Shown here: positions 1 to 4,537 of the stretch, piece by piece
How the letters are laid out: every line of letters starts with the position of its first letter
How positions within the stretch are numbered: the first letter of the stretch is position 1
NCBI GenBank assembly: GCA_028714595.1
Contig: JAQTMD010000086.1
Location: forward strand, 1-6,550
DNA from: Candidatus Omnitrophota bacterium
GTDB taxonomy: Bacteria > Omnitrophota > Gorgyraeia > Gygaellales > Profunditerraquicolaceae
Length of the DNA stretch: 6,550 bases
Reading direction: 5' to 3'
Translations under genes and position numbers: made by a program
The notes under the pieces: generated by a model
Told to the model about the DNA's origin: nothing
Database searches by the model: none
Seen by the model: only the letters and a program-made list of their open reading frames with translations

Positions 1-357
1 GCTGCAAAACAAAAGCGACAGGGGAAACCACAAGAACTGCAGGGTGTCGTACGGCAGGTTGTTCATGGTCGCCCACCAGAGCGCGACCTTATAGCGCGCG
101 TGCGCATCCTGGCTGCGGCGCTTCAGGACCTTGATGACAAAGCCTTTGTCCGCGTATTTTCTCCGGATGTCCGAGAGACGGGACCGGGGAACGCAGGCCT
201 CGATGAGCGTGCAGCCGCCCAGGCTTCCGGCAACGTGCGTCCAGCGCGCGCGTTCTGCGTATCCGGCCGTACGCTGGACTGCCTCGATGGCGGGCTTTCT
301 GCCTGCCACCAGCACCACGTAGCCGATCTTCATCTTCTCGGGATCGATGCCGGGCAT
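1..357 (-). CDS. Hypothetical protein, N-terminal part, cut by window edge
   Basis: The frame stays open for 119 codons from an ATG at 357 to base 1, so the C-terminus is missing. I do not recognise the family. The visible part starts with a beta-like stretch (KIGYVVLVAG, residues 10-19). A basic middle region follows with two isolated cysteines, then a hydrophobic segment near residues 106-119 (LQFLWFPLSLLFC) that could begin a membrane helix. There is no signal peptide. The start is uncertain. The ATG at 357 would lie only 3 nt after the predicted transcription start, with no Shine-Dalgarno sequence. The ATG at 333 (MKIGYVVL) would have a leader of about 27 nt and looks like a more natural N-terminus. 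An in-frame stop at 388-390 bounds the frame upstream. The gene has its own promoter at 367-395, so it is not simply the tail of the preceding unit. Confidence 0.6.
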   Translation of the reverse strand, partial: MPGIDPEKMKIGYVVLVAGRKPAIEAVQRTAGYAERARWTHVAGSLGGCTLIEACVPRSRLSDIRRKYADKGFVIKVLKRRSQDAHARYKVALWWATMNNLPYDTLQFLWFPLSLLFCS

Positions 358-366
358 GGTATGAAT

Positions 367-395
367 ATTATAACGCCTGCAAAGGCGTTACTCAA
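367..395 (-). promoter_or_regulatory. Sigma70-type promoter with palindromic spacer
   Basis: On the minus strand a -35 TTGAGT (395-390) and a perfect -10 TATAAT (372-367) are separated by exactly 17 bp. The spacer is almost entirely a perfect palindrome: AACGCCT (389-383), a 4-nt centre, and AGGCGTT (378-372). Transcription should start near A360. A palindrome between the two hexamers is a classic repressor-operator position; that role is inferred. Confidence 0.7.
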
Positions 396-408
396 CAAAA
401 AAGACGCC
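367..408 (-). repeat. Copy 1 of 42-bp repeated promoter segment
   Basis: This segment matches 3384-3425 in the same orientation at 37 of 42 positions by eye, without gaps. Each copy spans GGCGTC, a T-tract, TTGAG, the 17-bp spacer and TATAAT. Here the outer GGCGTC also forms the 3' arm of the terminator at 397-423, so terminator and promoter overlap. Confidence 0.8.
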
Positions 409-423
409 GTTCGTTCCGGCGCC
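397..423 (-). terminator. Intrinsic terminator of the TYYPSPYG gene
   Basis: On the minus strand a 7-bp stem pairs GGCGCCG (423-417) with CGGCGTC (409-403), with one G-U pair, around a GAACGAA loop. Six T follow (402-397). It begins 28 nt after the stop codon at 452. The T-tract runs straight into the next promoter. A second, longer inverted repeat (GCAAAGGCG at 379-387 with CGCCTTTGC at 420-428) could form a competing fold. Confidence 0.75.
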
Positions 424-451
424 TTTGCAAACAAAGGGTCGACTTCCCCTG

Positions 452-736
452 CTACGGTAACCGGCTCAGGCATTTGCCTCCGGCCTTTTCCCACGCCCCG
501 TGAGTCCCGTTAAAAAGGTACAGCTTGTCATCCGTGTTGTTGACATACAGCGTGCCGGCTCTGCGCACCAGGGGATTCAGAGGCTCGGCGCCCGGGACCA
601 GGCGCACGGTAGTATAGACGCCGTAGGGCGAAGGATAATAGGTGGCGATGGTCACGGAATCGGTCTGATCGGACTGGGCACAACAATGCGCAGCCGCGCT
701 TGACGCCAGGAAACCGAGCACGATCGTCTTTTTCAC
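452..736 (-). CDS. Small exported TYYPSPYG-motif protein
   Basis: This 94-residue protein starts at a GTG behind a strong AGAGGAGGAG tract (747-738). Residues 1-20 look like a signal peptide: MKK, a hydrophobic core (IVLGFLASSAAA), and a possible cleavage site around CCA-QSD. The mature part carries ATYYPSPYGVY (31-41). It then has GTLYVNNTDDKLYLFNG (61-77), which resembles the short beta-hairpin repeats (GTxYxNxTxxKLxxxNG) seen in phage tail-fibre and surface proteins. From memory, exported proteins with (T)YYPxPYGxY after the signal peptide are numerous in Omnitrophota and relatives and have no established function. Cysteines sit at 18, 19 and 89. The signal end (AAAHCC) is not a proper lipobox. 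The gene is monocistronic, with its own extended -10 promoter and terminator. The location is probably periplasmic or on the surface. Confidence 0.8.
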   Translation of the reverse strand: MKKTIVLGFLASSAAAHCCAQSDQTDSVTIATYYPSPYGVYTTVRLVPGAEPLNPLVRRAGTLYVNNTDDKLYLFNGTHGAWEKAGGKCLSRLP

Positions 737-754
737 GCTCCTCCTCTTTTGTCT

Positions 755-763
755 ATTATACCA
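755..763 (-). promoter_or_regulatory. Extended -10 promoter of the TYYPSPYG gene
   Basis: The minus strand reads TGGTATAAT (763-755), a full TGnTATAAT extended -10. No good -35 lies 16-18 bp upstream, which an extended -10 can tolerate. The start would be near 748, giving a leader of about 12 nt made almost entirely of the purine-rich ribosome binding site before GTG 736. Confidence 0.65.
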
Positions 764-825
764 CTACTCCGGGCTCAGCAAGATGAAGAAAATCGTTCCT
801 GAAGAGACGTCCTGACGGCTGCAAG

Positions 826-900
826 AGAAAAAAGGGGACGGCACTATTTTAGAGAGAATCATGCCCGATAAAGGCAAAAATAGGACCGTCCCTTTTTCCT
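826..900. repeat. REP-like imperfect inverted repeat, possible bidirectional terminator
   Basis: The arms at about 826-850 and 874-900 are imperfect reverse complements. Both contain an A-tract, GGGACGG and CTATTTT, separated by about 23 nt. The stem is roughly 22 bp with small offsets. Either strand ends in a T-run after CCGTCCC, so the element could terminate the small gene at 913 and also isolate the promoter at 755. The A-tract/GGGGACGG/CTATTTT pattern resembles dispersed repeats that I recall near REP-associated tyrosine transposases in several phyla. No transposase is present here. The rest of the 737-912 gap (764-825) shows nothing I can name. Confidence 0.65.
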
Positions 901-912
901 TACCCCGAACCC

Positions 913-1080
913 CTAGGCGTTACGCGCCTTCAGTGTGCCGATCATATACAGGACTGCCTGGGTCTGCCGGTCGTCCAGCACATCGGTCTCCACCGTGTCG
1001 CTGTTCCCCAGTCTCCTGATAATGACCTCATATCTATCCTCTGAGCGTTCTTCCGTGGCCTTCATCTTCCCCCCTTGCAT
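913..1080 (-). CDS. Very small hypothetical acidic/basic protein
   Basis: This is a short frame ending at TAG 913-915. The ATG at 1080 gives 55 residues (MQGGKMKATEERSED...); the ATG at 1065 gives 50. Both sit behind G-rich tracts (GGGGGG about 9 nt before the first, 3 nt before the second), so the start is open. Starts further upstream overlap the -10 box and are excluded. The sequence is highly charged, with one possible beta stretch (RYEVIIRRL) and a C-terminal helix (DRQTQAVLYMIGTLKARN). There is no signal peptide or membrane helix. I do not recognise a family. Support for a real gene comes from a TGCTATAGT promoter, phased operator-like repeats just upstream, and a terminator-like repeat just after the stop. 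It lies directly downstream of the kinase gene and may be a target of that system. Confidence 0.55.
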   Translation of the reverse strand: MQGGKMKATEERSEDRYEVIIRRLGNSDTVETDVLDDRQTQAVLYMIGTLKARNA

Positions 1081-1114
1081 AGTCACGCGCCCCCCTGTAC
1101 TTGAGTACACGGCC

Positions 1115-1123
1115 ACTATAGCA
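1115..1123 (-). promoter_or_regulatory. Extended -10 promoter of the small gene
   Basis: The minus strand reads TGCTATAGT (1123-1115), fitting TGn plus a near-consensus -10 (TATAGT). There is no TTGACA-like -35. That region is instead occupied by phased ATTAA repeats, as expected for an activator-dependent promoter. The predicted start is near 1108. Confidence 0.6.
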
Positions 1124-1130
1124 AACTCAT

Positions 1131-1159
1131 GATTAAAAGAGGATTAAATTATCATTAAT
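1131..1159 (-). promoter_or_regulatory. Three 11-bp-phased direct repeats, PhoB-type operator candidate
   Basis: On the plus strand GATTAAA (1131-1137), GATTAAA (1142-1148) and CATTAAT (1153-1159) recur at exactly 11 bp. A fourth copy in inverted orientation, TTTAATC, follows at 1163-1169. The nearest repeat ends 10 bp upstream of the -10 hexamer at 1115-1120. OmpR/PhoB regulators bind tandem direct half-sites of 11-bp period overlapping the -35 region, and PhoB boxes sit about this far from the -10. The OmpR-family regulator gene lies in the adjacent operon, so it is the obvious candidate ligand; this is inference. The AT-rich stem formed by the inverted copy might also weakly end the kinase transcript. 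Confidence 0.55.
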
Positions 1160-1182
1160 TTTTTTAATCTTGGATGGAAAGG

Positions 1183-2670
1183 TTACAGCGGCAGGGTCAC
1201 AGTGAAGGTGGAGCCTTTGTCAGGCTGGCTGGCTACGGTGATGTCTCCGCGGTGGATCCGGGCAATGGATTGGGCGATGCTCAAGCCCAGGCCCGTTCCG
1301 CTTGAGCCTCCCGGGCCGGGATGATCCACGTGGAAGAAACGGTCGAAGACCTTGTTGATGTCCCCGGGCTTGATGCCGACGCCGTTATCCGCGACAGAGA
1401 CGACAAGGGTCTTCCCCTCGGCCTGCGCCTTGATGGCGATGTCCCCTGCCCGGCGGCTGAACTTCACGGCATTGCTGACCAGGTTGAGGAACAGCCTGCG
1501 CAAATGCGTCGCATCGGCGCGCAGCACGAGCGGCCGCTCGGGCCGGGAAAGTTTTACGGTGATGTTCTTGGCAGCGGCAATTTTTTTCGCCTGCTCGAAC
1601 ACGTCGTCGATAAGGCCGTTGAAATCGAACGGCTCGAAGTGAAAGGCGCCGGGCTGGTATTCCAGCCTGCTCAAAAGCAAAAGGTCCTCGACGATGGCGA
1701 GCATGCCCTCGGTCTCTTCGAGCGTCACCTTGATCACCCTGCGGTACTCCGCGGGGTCGCGCTCCTGCATCAGCGTCACCTCGGATTCTCCCTTGATGAT
1801 GGTCAGCGGGGTCTTCAGCTCATGGGCGACATTGGATGAGAATTCCGCGATATAACGGAACGACTTGTCCAGCCGCGAGATCATCTCGTTAAAGGCGTTG
1901 ACCAGGTATTTAAGCTCTTCCTCGACGCGCTCTTCCGGCACCCGGATGCTCAGGTCCTTGTGCGTGATGTTCGAGGCCACGCCGGTGAGCTTCATGATGG
2001 GCTTCAAGACCCGGTCGGTGATGACCCCGCCGAAAAAACTGGCGATCAAAAGGATGAGCGGGATGGTCAACGCGGCAAAGATCAGGCGGCCGTAGAGGAT
2101 GTTCAGGACCGGCCGGCGGGAGACCCCGACCTGGAGCAGGTAGGTCTGCTTTTTCTTGAAGGTGTAATAAAACGGGATGGTCACCACGCGCAGCTCGGTG
2201 GAGCCTGCGACCACGTCTTTATACGAGAGCGTTTTTTTGCTGGATGAGGCGAAGTCCGACAAAAACCCTTTGACCATCTTCTCGTTCATGTTCGCCGAGA
2301 CTACCACCGGCTCTGCGCGGTCCGCGGTCGCCAGGTTGATGTACGCGTCGGCGATCTTGTCCTGTTCCCGCTTCTGGAGCCACTGCCGCTCCATCTGTTC
2401 TATCCTTGCCTGGCCGGGGTGGGCGCCCTCTAGCCTGATCACCCGGCGCGCCGCAAAATCGAACGCCCGCTGGTCGTTGCCCAGCGGCACGAGAAAGCTG
2501 TTGATGGTGTTGGAGACCTCCTGCGCCTTGACCAGGGCGTCGTTGTCCAGATCGCGGTAGAGCGCATAGCGCAGGTTATAGTAATTGATCGCCGTGTAGA
2601 ACACCAGGATCAGCGCCAGTATCGCCGTATAAAAGACGCTTATCTTGAAACGGATGGAGTTGAATTTCAT
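1183..2670 (-). CDS. Membrane sensor histidine kinase of a two-component system
   Basis: This 495-residue HAMP-type kinase autophosphorylates a histidine and passes phosphate to the regulator encoded just upstream. Helix 1 spans about residues 9-31. A periplasmic sensor region covers about 33-193 and matches no domain I recognise. Helix 2 is about 195-218, followed by a HAMP linker (about 216-270). The HisKA H-box is NVAHELKTPLT with H283. The ATPase domain shows the N-box (NLVSNAVKFS, N396/N400), G1 (ADNGVGI, D428), F-box (FDRFF, 442-446) and G2 (GTGLGLSIAQ, 458-467). All catalytic boxes are intact and the length is normal. The ATG at 2670 is 4 bp after the regulator's stop with only a weak ribosome site, suggesting translational coupling. 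The periplasmic domain lacks any obvious metal-binding His/Cys cluster, so the signal is unknown. No convincing GC-rich terminator follows. Confidence 0.95.
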   Translation of the reverse strand: MKFNSIRFKISVFYTAILALILVFYTAINYYNLRYALYRDLDNDALVKAQEVSNTINSFLVPLGNDQRAFDFAARRVIRLEGAHPGQARIEQMERQWLQKREQDKIADAYINLATADRAEPVVVSANMNEKMVKGFLSDFASSSKKTLSYKDVVAGSTELRVVTIPFYYTFKKKQTYLLQVGVSRRPVLNILYGRLIFAALTIPLILLIASFFGGVITDRVLKPIMKLTGVASNITHKDLSIRVPEERVEEELKYLVNAFNEMISRLDKSFRYIAEFSSNVAHELKTPLTIIKGESEVTLMQERDPAEYRRVIKVTLEETEGMLAIVEDLLLLSRLEYQPGAFHFEPFDFNGLIDDVFEQAKKIAAAKNITVKLSRPERPLVLRADATHLRRLFLNLVSNAVKFSRRAGDIAIKAQAEGKTLVVSVADNGVGIKPGDINKVFDRFFHVDHPGPGGSSGTGLGLSIAQSIARIHRGDITVASQPDKGSTFTVTLPL

Positions 2671-2674
2671 GGGG

Positions 2675-3343
2675 TCATGCTTTGATGATGTAACCCGAAC
2701 CGCGGACGGTCTGGATGAGGGTTTTTTTGAAACCCTTGCATATTTTGTTGCGCAGGTAGTTCATGTAGACGTCAATGACGTTGGTAAAAGAGTCGAAATC
2801 CTCGTGCCAGACGTGCTCGGAGATCATGGTGCGGGTGATGACCGTGCCGGCGTTGAGCATCAGGTACTCCAGGAGCGCGTATTCCTTGCCGGTCAGCTCG
2901 ATCTCTTTTCCGGCGCGCGAGACTTTGCGGGTAAGCTGGTTCAGCTCAAGGTCCCCGACTTTGAGCACGCCCCCTTTTTCCGGCGCCTTTCTGCGCAAGA
3001 GCGCCTGCACGCGCGCCAAGAGCTCCTTGAACGCGAAGGGCTTGGCCAGGTAATCGTCGGCCCCGAAATTCAAGCCCCGGACTTTGTCGTCGGTGGAGTC
3101 TTTTGCCGAGAGCATGAGGATGGGGACGTCGATCTTTTTGGCGCGCAGCTCGCGGCAGACGGAAATGCCGTCTTGCTTCGGAAGCATGATGTCGAGGATG
3201 ACAAGGTCATAGGGATTGATCTCGGCCATGAACAGCCCTTTTTCGCCGTCCGCGGCCACGTCCACCACATAGCGGGACTCCTTCAACCCCCGCGCCACGA
3301 ACGAGGCTATGCGTTCCTCATCTTCGACCAGCAATATTCTCAT
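2675..3343 (-). CDS. OmpR/PhoB-family response regulator
   Basis: This 222-residue transcription factor is the partner of the kinase encoded 4 bp downstream. The receiver domain is residues 1-118, with the acidic pair E8/D9, phospho-acceptor D51 (VILDIMLP), the switch Ser79 (MLSAKD) and K101 (AKPF). The winged-helix DNA-binding domain is about 127-221: the LTGKEYALLEYLM helix, a recognition region around NVIDVYMNYLRNKI, and the C-terminal VRGSGYII wing. The ATG at 3343 (MRILLVEDEE) is chosen because it begins exactly at the receiver fold. It sits behind a GAGGG/GGGCGAG tract and about 34 nt after the predicted transcript start. The frame is open further upstream, but that part overlaps the promoter. 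Such regulators bind direct repeats about 11 bp apart, like those at 1131-1159. Its own promoter lacks that motif. Confidence 0.95.
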   Translation of the reverse strand: MRILLVEDEERIASFVARGLKESRYVVDVAADGEKGLFMAEINPYDLVILDIMLPKQDGISVCRELRAKKIDVPILMLSAKDSTDDKVRGLNFGADDYLAKPFAFKELLARVQALLRRKAPEKGGVLKVGDLELNQLTRKVSRAGKEIELTGKEYALLEYLMLNAGTVITRTMISEHVWHEDFDSFTNVIDVYMNYLRNKICKGFKKTLIQTVRGSGYIIKA

Positions 3344-3383
3344 TACTCGCCCTCTTCCCTCGGCTGTTCCTGCCGGTGTTATG

Positions 3384-3412
3384 ATTATACCGCCTGCAAG
3401 GGCATTCCTCAA
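3384..3412 (-). promoter_or_regulatory. Sigma70-type promoter of the two-component operon
   Basis: A -35 TTGAGG (3412-3407) and a -10 TATAAT (3389-3384) with a 17-bp spacer lie on the minus strand. Transcription should start near 3377, about 34 nt before the regulator ATG. The spacer is homologous to that at 373-389, but its dyad is degraded: only the central GCC/GGC part still pairs well. Confidence 0.75.
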
Positions 3413-3425
3413 CAAAAATGACGCC
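3384..3425 (-). repeat. Copy 2 of 42-bp repeated promoter segment
   Basis: This is the counterpart of 367-408 in the same orientation, with five substitutions and no indels by eye. Similarity stops close to both ends. Here the GGCGTC end lies just beyond the T-tract of the terminator at 3428-3459, whereas in copy 1 it is part of the terminator stem. Confidence 0.8.
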
Positions 3426-3427
3426 TC

Positions 3428-3459
3428 AAAAATCCCTTCCACTTCGTAAGCGGAACGGG
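3428..3459 (-). terminator. Intrinsic terminator of the beta-repeat gene
   Basis: On the minus strand CCC-G-TTCCGCTT (3459-3448) pairs with AAGTGGAAGGG (3444-3434) around an ACG triloop, with one bulged G and one G-U pair. ATTTTT (3433-3428) follows. It starts 14 nt after the stop of the gene ending at 3474 and separates that unit from the two-component promoter. Confidence 0.8.
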
Positions 3460-3473
3460 GTCCTTCGCCGTTT

Positions 3474-4472
3474 TCACCAGCGGAATCCGGCGCCGGCGAC
3501 GACGGCGGCTTCCTTTTTCGAGGCCAACAGGCGCAGGAATGCCTGGCCGTCCGCGTTGAAGATATCGCGCGACAATTCCACTTCTGCCGCCAGGTCGCGA
3601 TTTAAGCTGCTCCGCAGGCTCACGGCCACGCTGTCCCTGCCCTTCAGCCGCGCCTCTGCGCCGAAAATGAACGTCTGGAATTTTCTATTCTCCCGTCGGA
3701 CTTCAAAGACAAAACCCAGGTCTTTCTGTATCATCCATTTGCCGGGGAAGGTGATCACGCGCCTTTGCGGCAAGCGCTTCCGGGACAGGCCGATGCCCAG
3801 TTCGTATTTGATGTAATTGCTTTTAAAGATGCCGGCGGTGGCCGTAAAATCGAATCCTGAAGCGGGCGCGCCTGCCAGGACATACGACAATCTGGTTTTG
3901 TCCCTGATATCCCAGTATCCGTCGAACGTCAGGGTGTGCGTCTTTTTCGTCCTGCGCACGAGCCCCTCTTTCTGATAGGCGTAGGTGAGCTTGTAATTCT
4001 TGTCGAGCTGCCAGGCTGCGTCAAAAGTCAGAGAGTCAAAGCGGCCAGCGCCCCTGTTCACCCTGAAGGTAAGCCGGTTGCGCTCGTCCGCCTGCCAGGA
4101 GCCTGCGAGTTCCAGGGTGTAGAAAGACGGCAGGTCGTTCTGTTTTTTAGTCTGGACCGCAAAGGCGAGAGAATTTTTGCGCACGTCGATGATCTCTGCC
4201 TGGATCGTGACCTGGTCGCCGAACGTCTTGCGCTGCCATTTGTCCAGGGTAAGGCGCAGGTCATGGTCTTCGGTGAGGGACCAGGCGCCGTGCAATTTTA
4301 CCTGATGCGGGGCTTTGATGCCGGCAGGGATCGGGGTTTTGACGTGATACGTCAGAGTGTTGCTGCCGGAAAGCTTGAATCTGCCTTCCAGGACGCGGCG
4401 GCAGCCGCGCAGGGCTTCGCTTTTGATCGTCAAGCGGTTATGGGGGTCGAGTTCGTATCGTACTTTGTCCGT
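3474..4472 (-). CDS. Beta-strand repeat protein of unknown function, probable ACG start
   Basis: The first standard start (TTG 4433) gives 319 residues, but it lacks a ribosome site and cuts into a repeat. The frame runs 13 codons further (TDKVRYELDPHNR) to ACG at 4472, 7 nt after AAAGGAG (4486-4480), giving 332 residues. The protein consists of at least six degenerate units of about 20 residues, pattern hxLxGxWxhxxxxxLxhxh: LEGRFKLSGSNTLTYHV, LHGAWSLTEDHDLRLTL, LAGSWQADERNRLTFRV, FDAAWQLDKNYKLTYAY, FDGYWDIRDKTRLSYVL, FPGKWMIQKDLGFVFEV. This suggests consecutive beta-hairpins. The chain ends in an aromatic residue (AGFRW), as outer-membrane barrels do, yet no signal peptide is visible. From memory it resembles a conserved Omnitrophota hypothetical family. 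Function and location are unknown. It is possibly the last gene of the transporter operon, and a terminator follows. Confidence 0.8.
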   Translation of the reverse strand, partial: TDKVRYELDPHNRLTIKSEALRGCRRVLEGRFKLSGSNTLTYHVKTPIPAGIKAPHQVKLHGAWSLTEDHDLRLTLDKWQRKTFGDQVTIQAEIIDVRKNSLAFAVQTKKQNDLPSFYTLELAGSWQADERNRLTFRVNRGAGRFDSLTFDAAWQLDKNYKLTYAYQKEGLVRRTKKTHTLTFDGYWDIRDKTRLSYVLAGAPASGFDFTATAGIFKSNYIKYELGIGLSRKRLPQRRVITFPGKWMIQKDLGFVFEVRRENRKFQTFIFGAEARLKGRDSVAVSLRSSLNRDLAAEVELSRDIFNADGQAFLRLLASKKEAAVVAGAGFRW

Positions 4473-4479
4473 GTTGTAA

Positions 4480-4486
4480 CTCCTTT
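4480..4486 (-). promoter_or_regulatory. Shine-Dalgarno site that points to the ACG start
   Basis: AAAGGAG on the minus strand is the best ribosome site near this gene. It lies 7 nt from the ACG at 4472 but about 46 nt from the TTG at 4433. An in-frame TAA overlaps its 5' side (4487-4485), so translation cannot begin further upstream in this frame. Confidence 0.7.
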
Positions 4487-4496
4487 ATCCGCAATT

Positions 4497-4536
4497 ACAC
4501 CGGGAGGCAAGGTGTGGTACCTTGGGGAACGTCCCC
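4497..4536 (-). other. Hairpin-rich spacer with two mutually exclusive stems
   Basis: Reading on the minus strand, GGGGA-CGT-TCCCC (4536-4524) forms one hairpin. AAGGT-ACCAC-ACCTT (4523-4509) forms a second. ACACC-TTGCCTCCC-GGTGT (4515-4497) forms a third that shares bases 4509-4515 with the second, so those two cannot coexist. There is no T-tract. This could be an mRNA-processing or attenuation element between the transporter and the beta-repeat gene, or a repeat remnant; the role is unknown. Confidence 0.4.
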
Positions 4537-4537
4537 C

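Noticed and set aside
100..513. Plus-strand open frame over the partial gene, promoter and terminator
   Set aside because: It crosses a promoter, a terminator and parts of two minus-strand genes; there is no domain or ribosome site.
452..736. Lipoprotein reading of the TYYPSPYG protein
   Set aside because: Cysteines 18 and 19 follow AAAH, which does not satisfy a lipobox with small or aliphatic residues directly before Cys.
1081..1116. GTG start at 1116 for the small gene
   Set aside because: It overlaps the predicted -10 box (1115-1120), so it would not be in the transcript.
1321..1839. Plus-strand open frame (172 codons) opposite the kinase catalytic domain
   Set aside because: Antisense shadow of a conserved kinase with all its catalytic boxes intact.
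2645..3421. Long plus-strand open frame (258 codons) opposite the response regulator gene
   Set aside because: It is fully antisense to a textbook OmpR-family gene. Its translation is compositionally odd with no recognisable domain, as expected for a shadow of a GC-rich gene.
3344..3442. 33-residue N-terminal extension of the response regulator
   Set aside because: The extended start lies upstream of the -35 box and inside the preceding terminator region. The receiver fold begins exactly at MRILLVEDEE.
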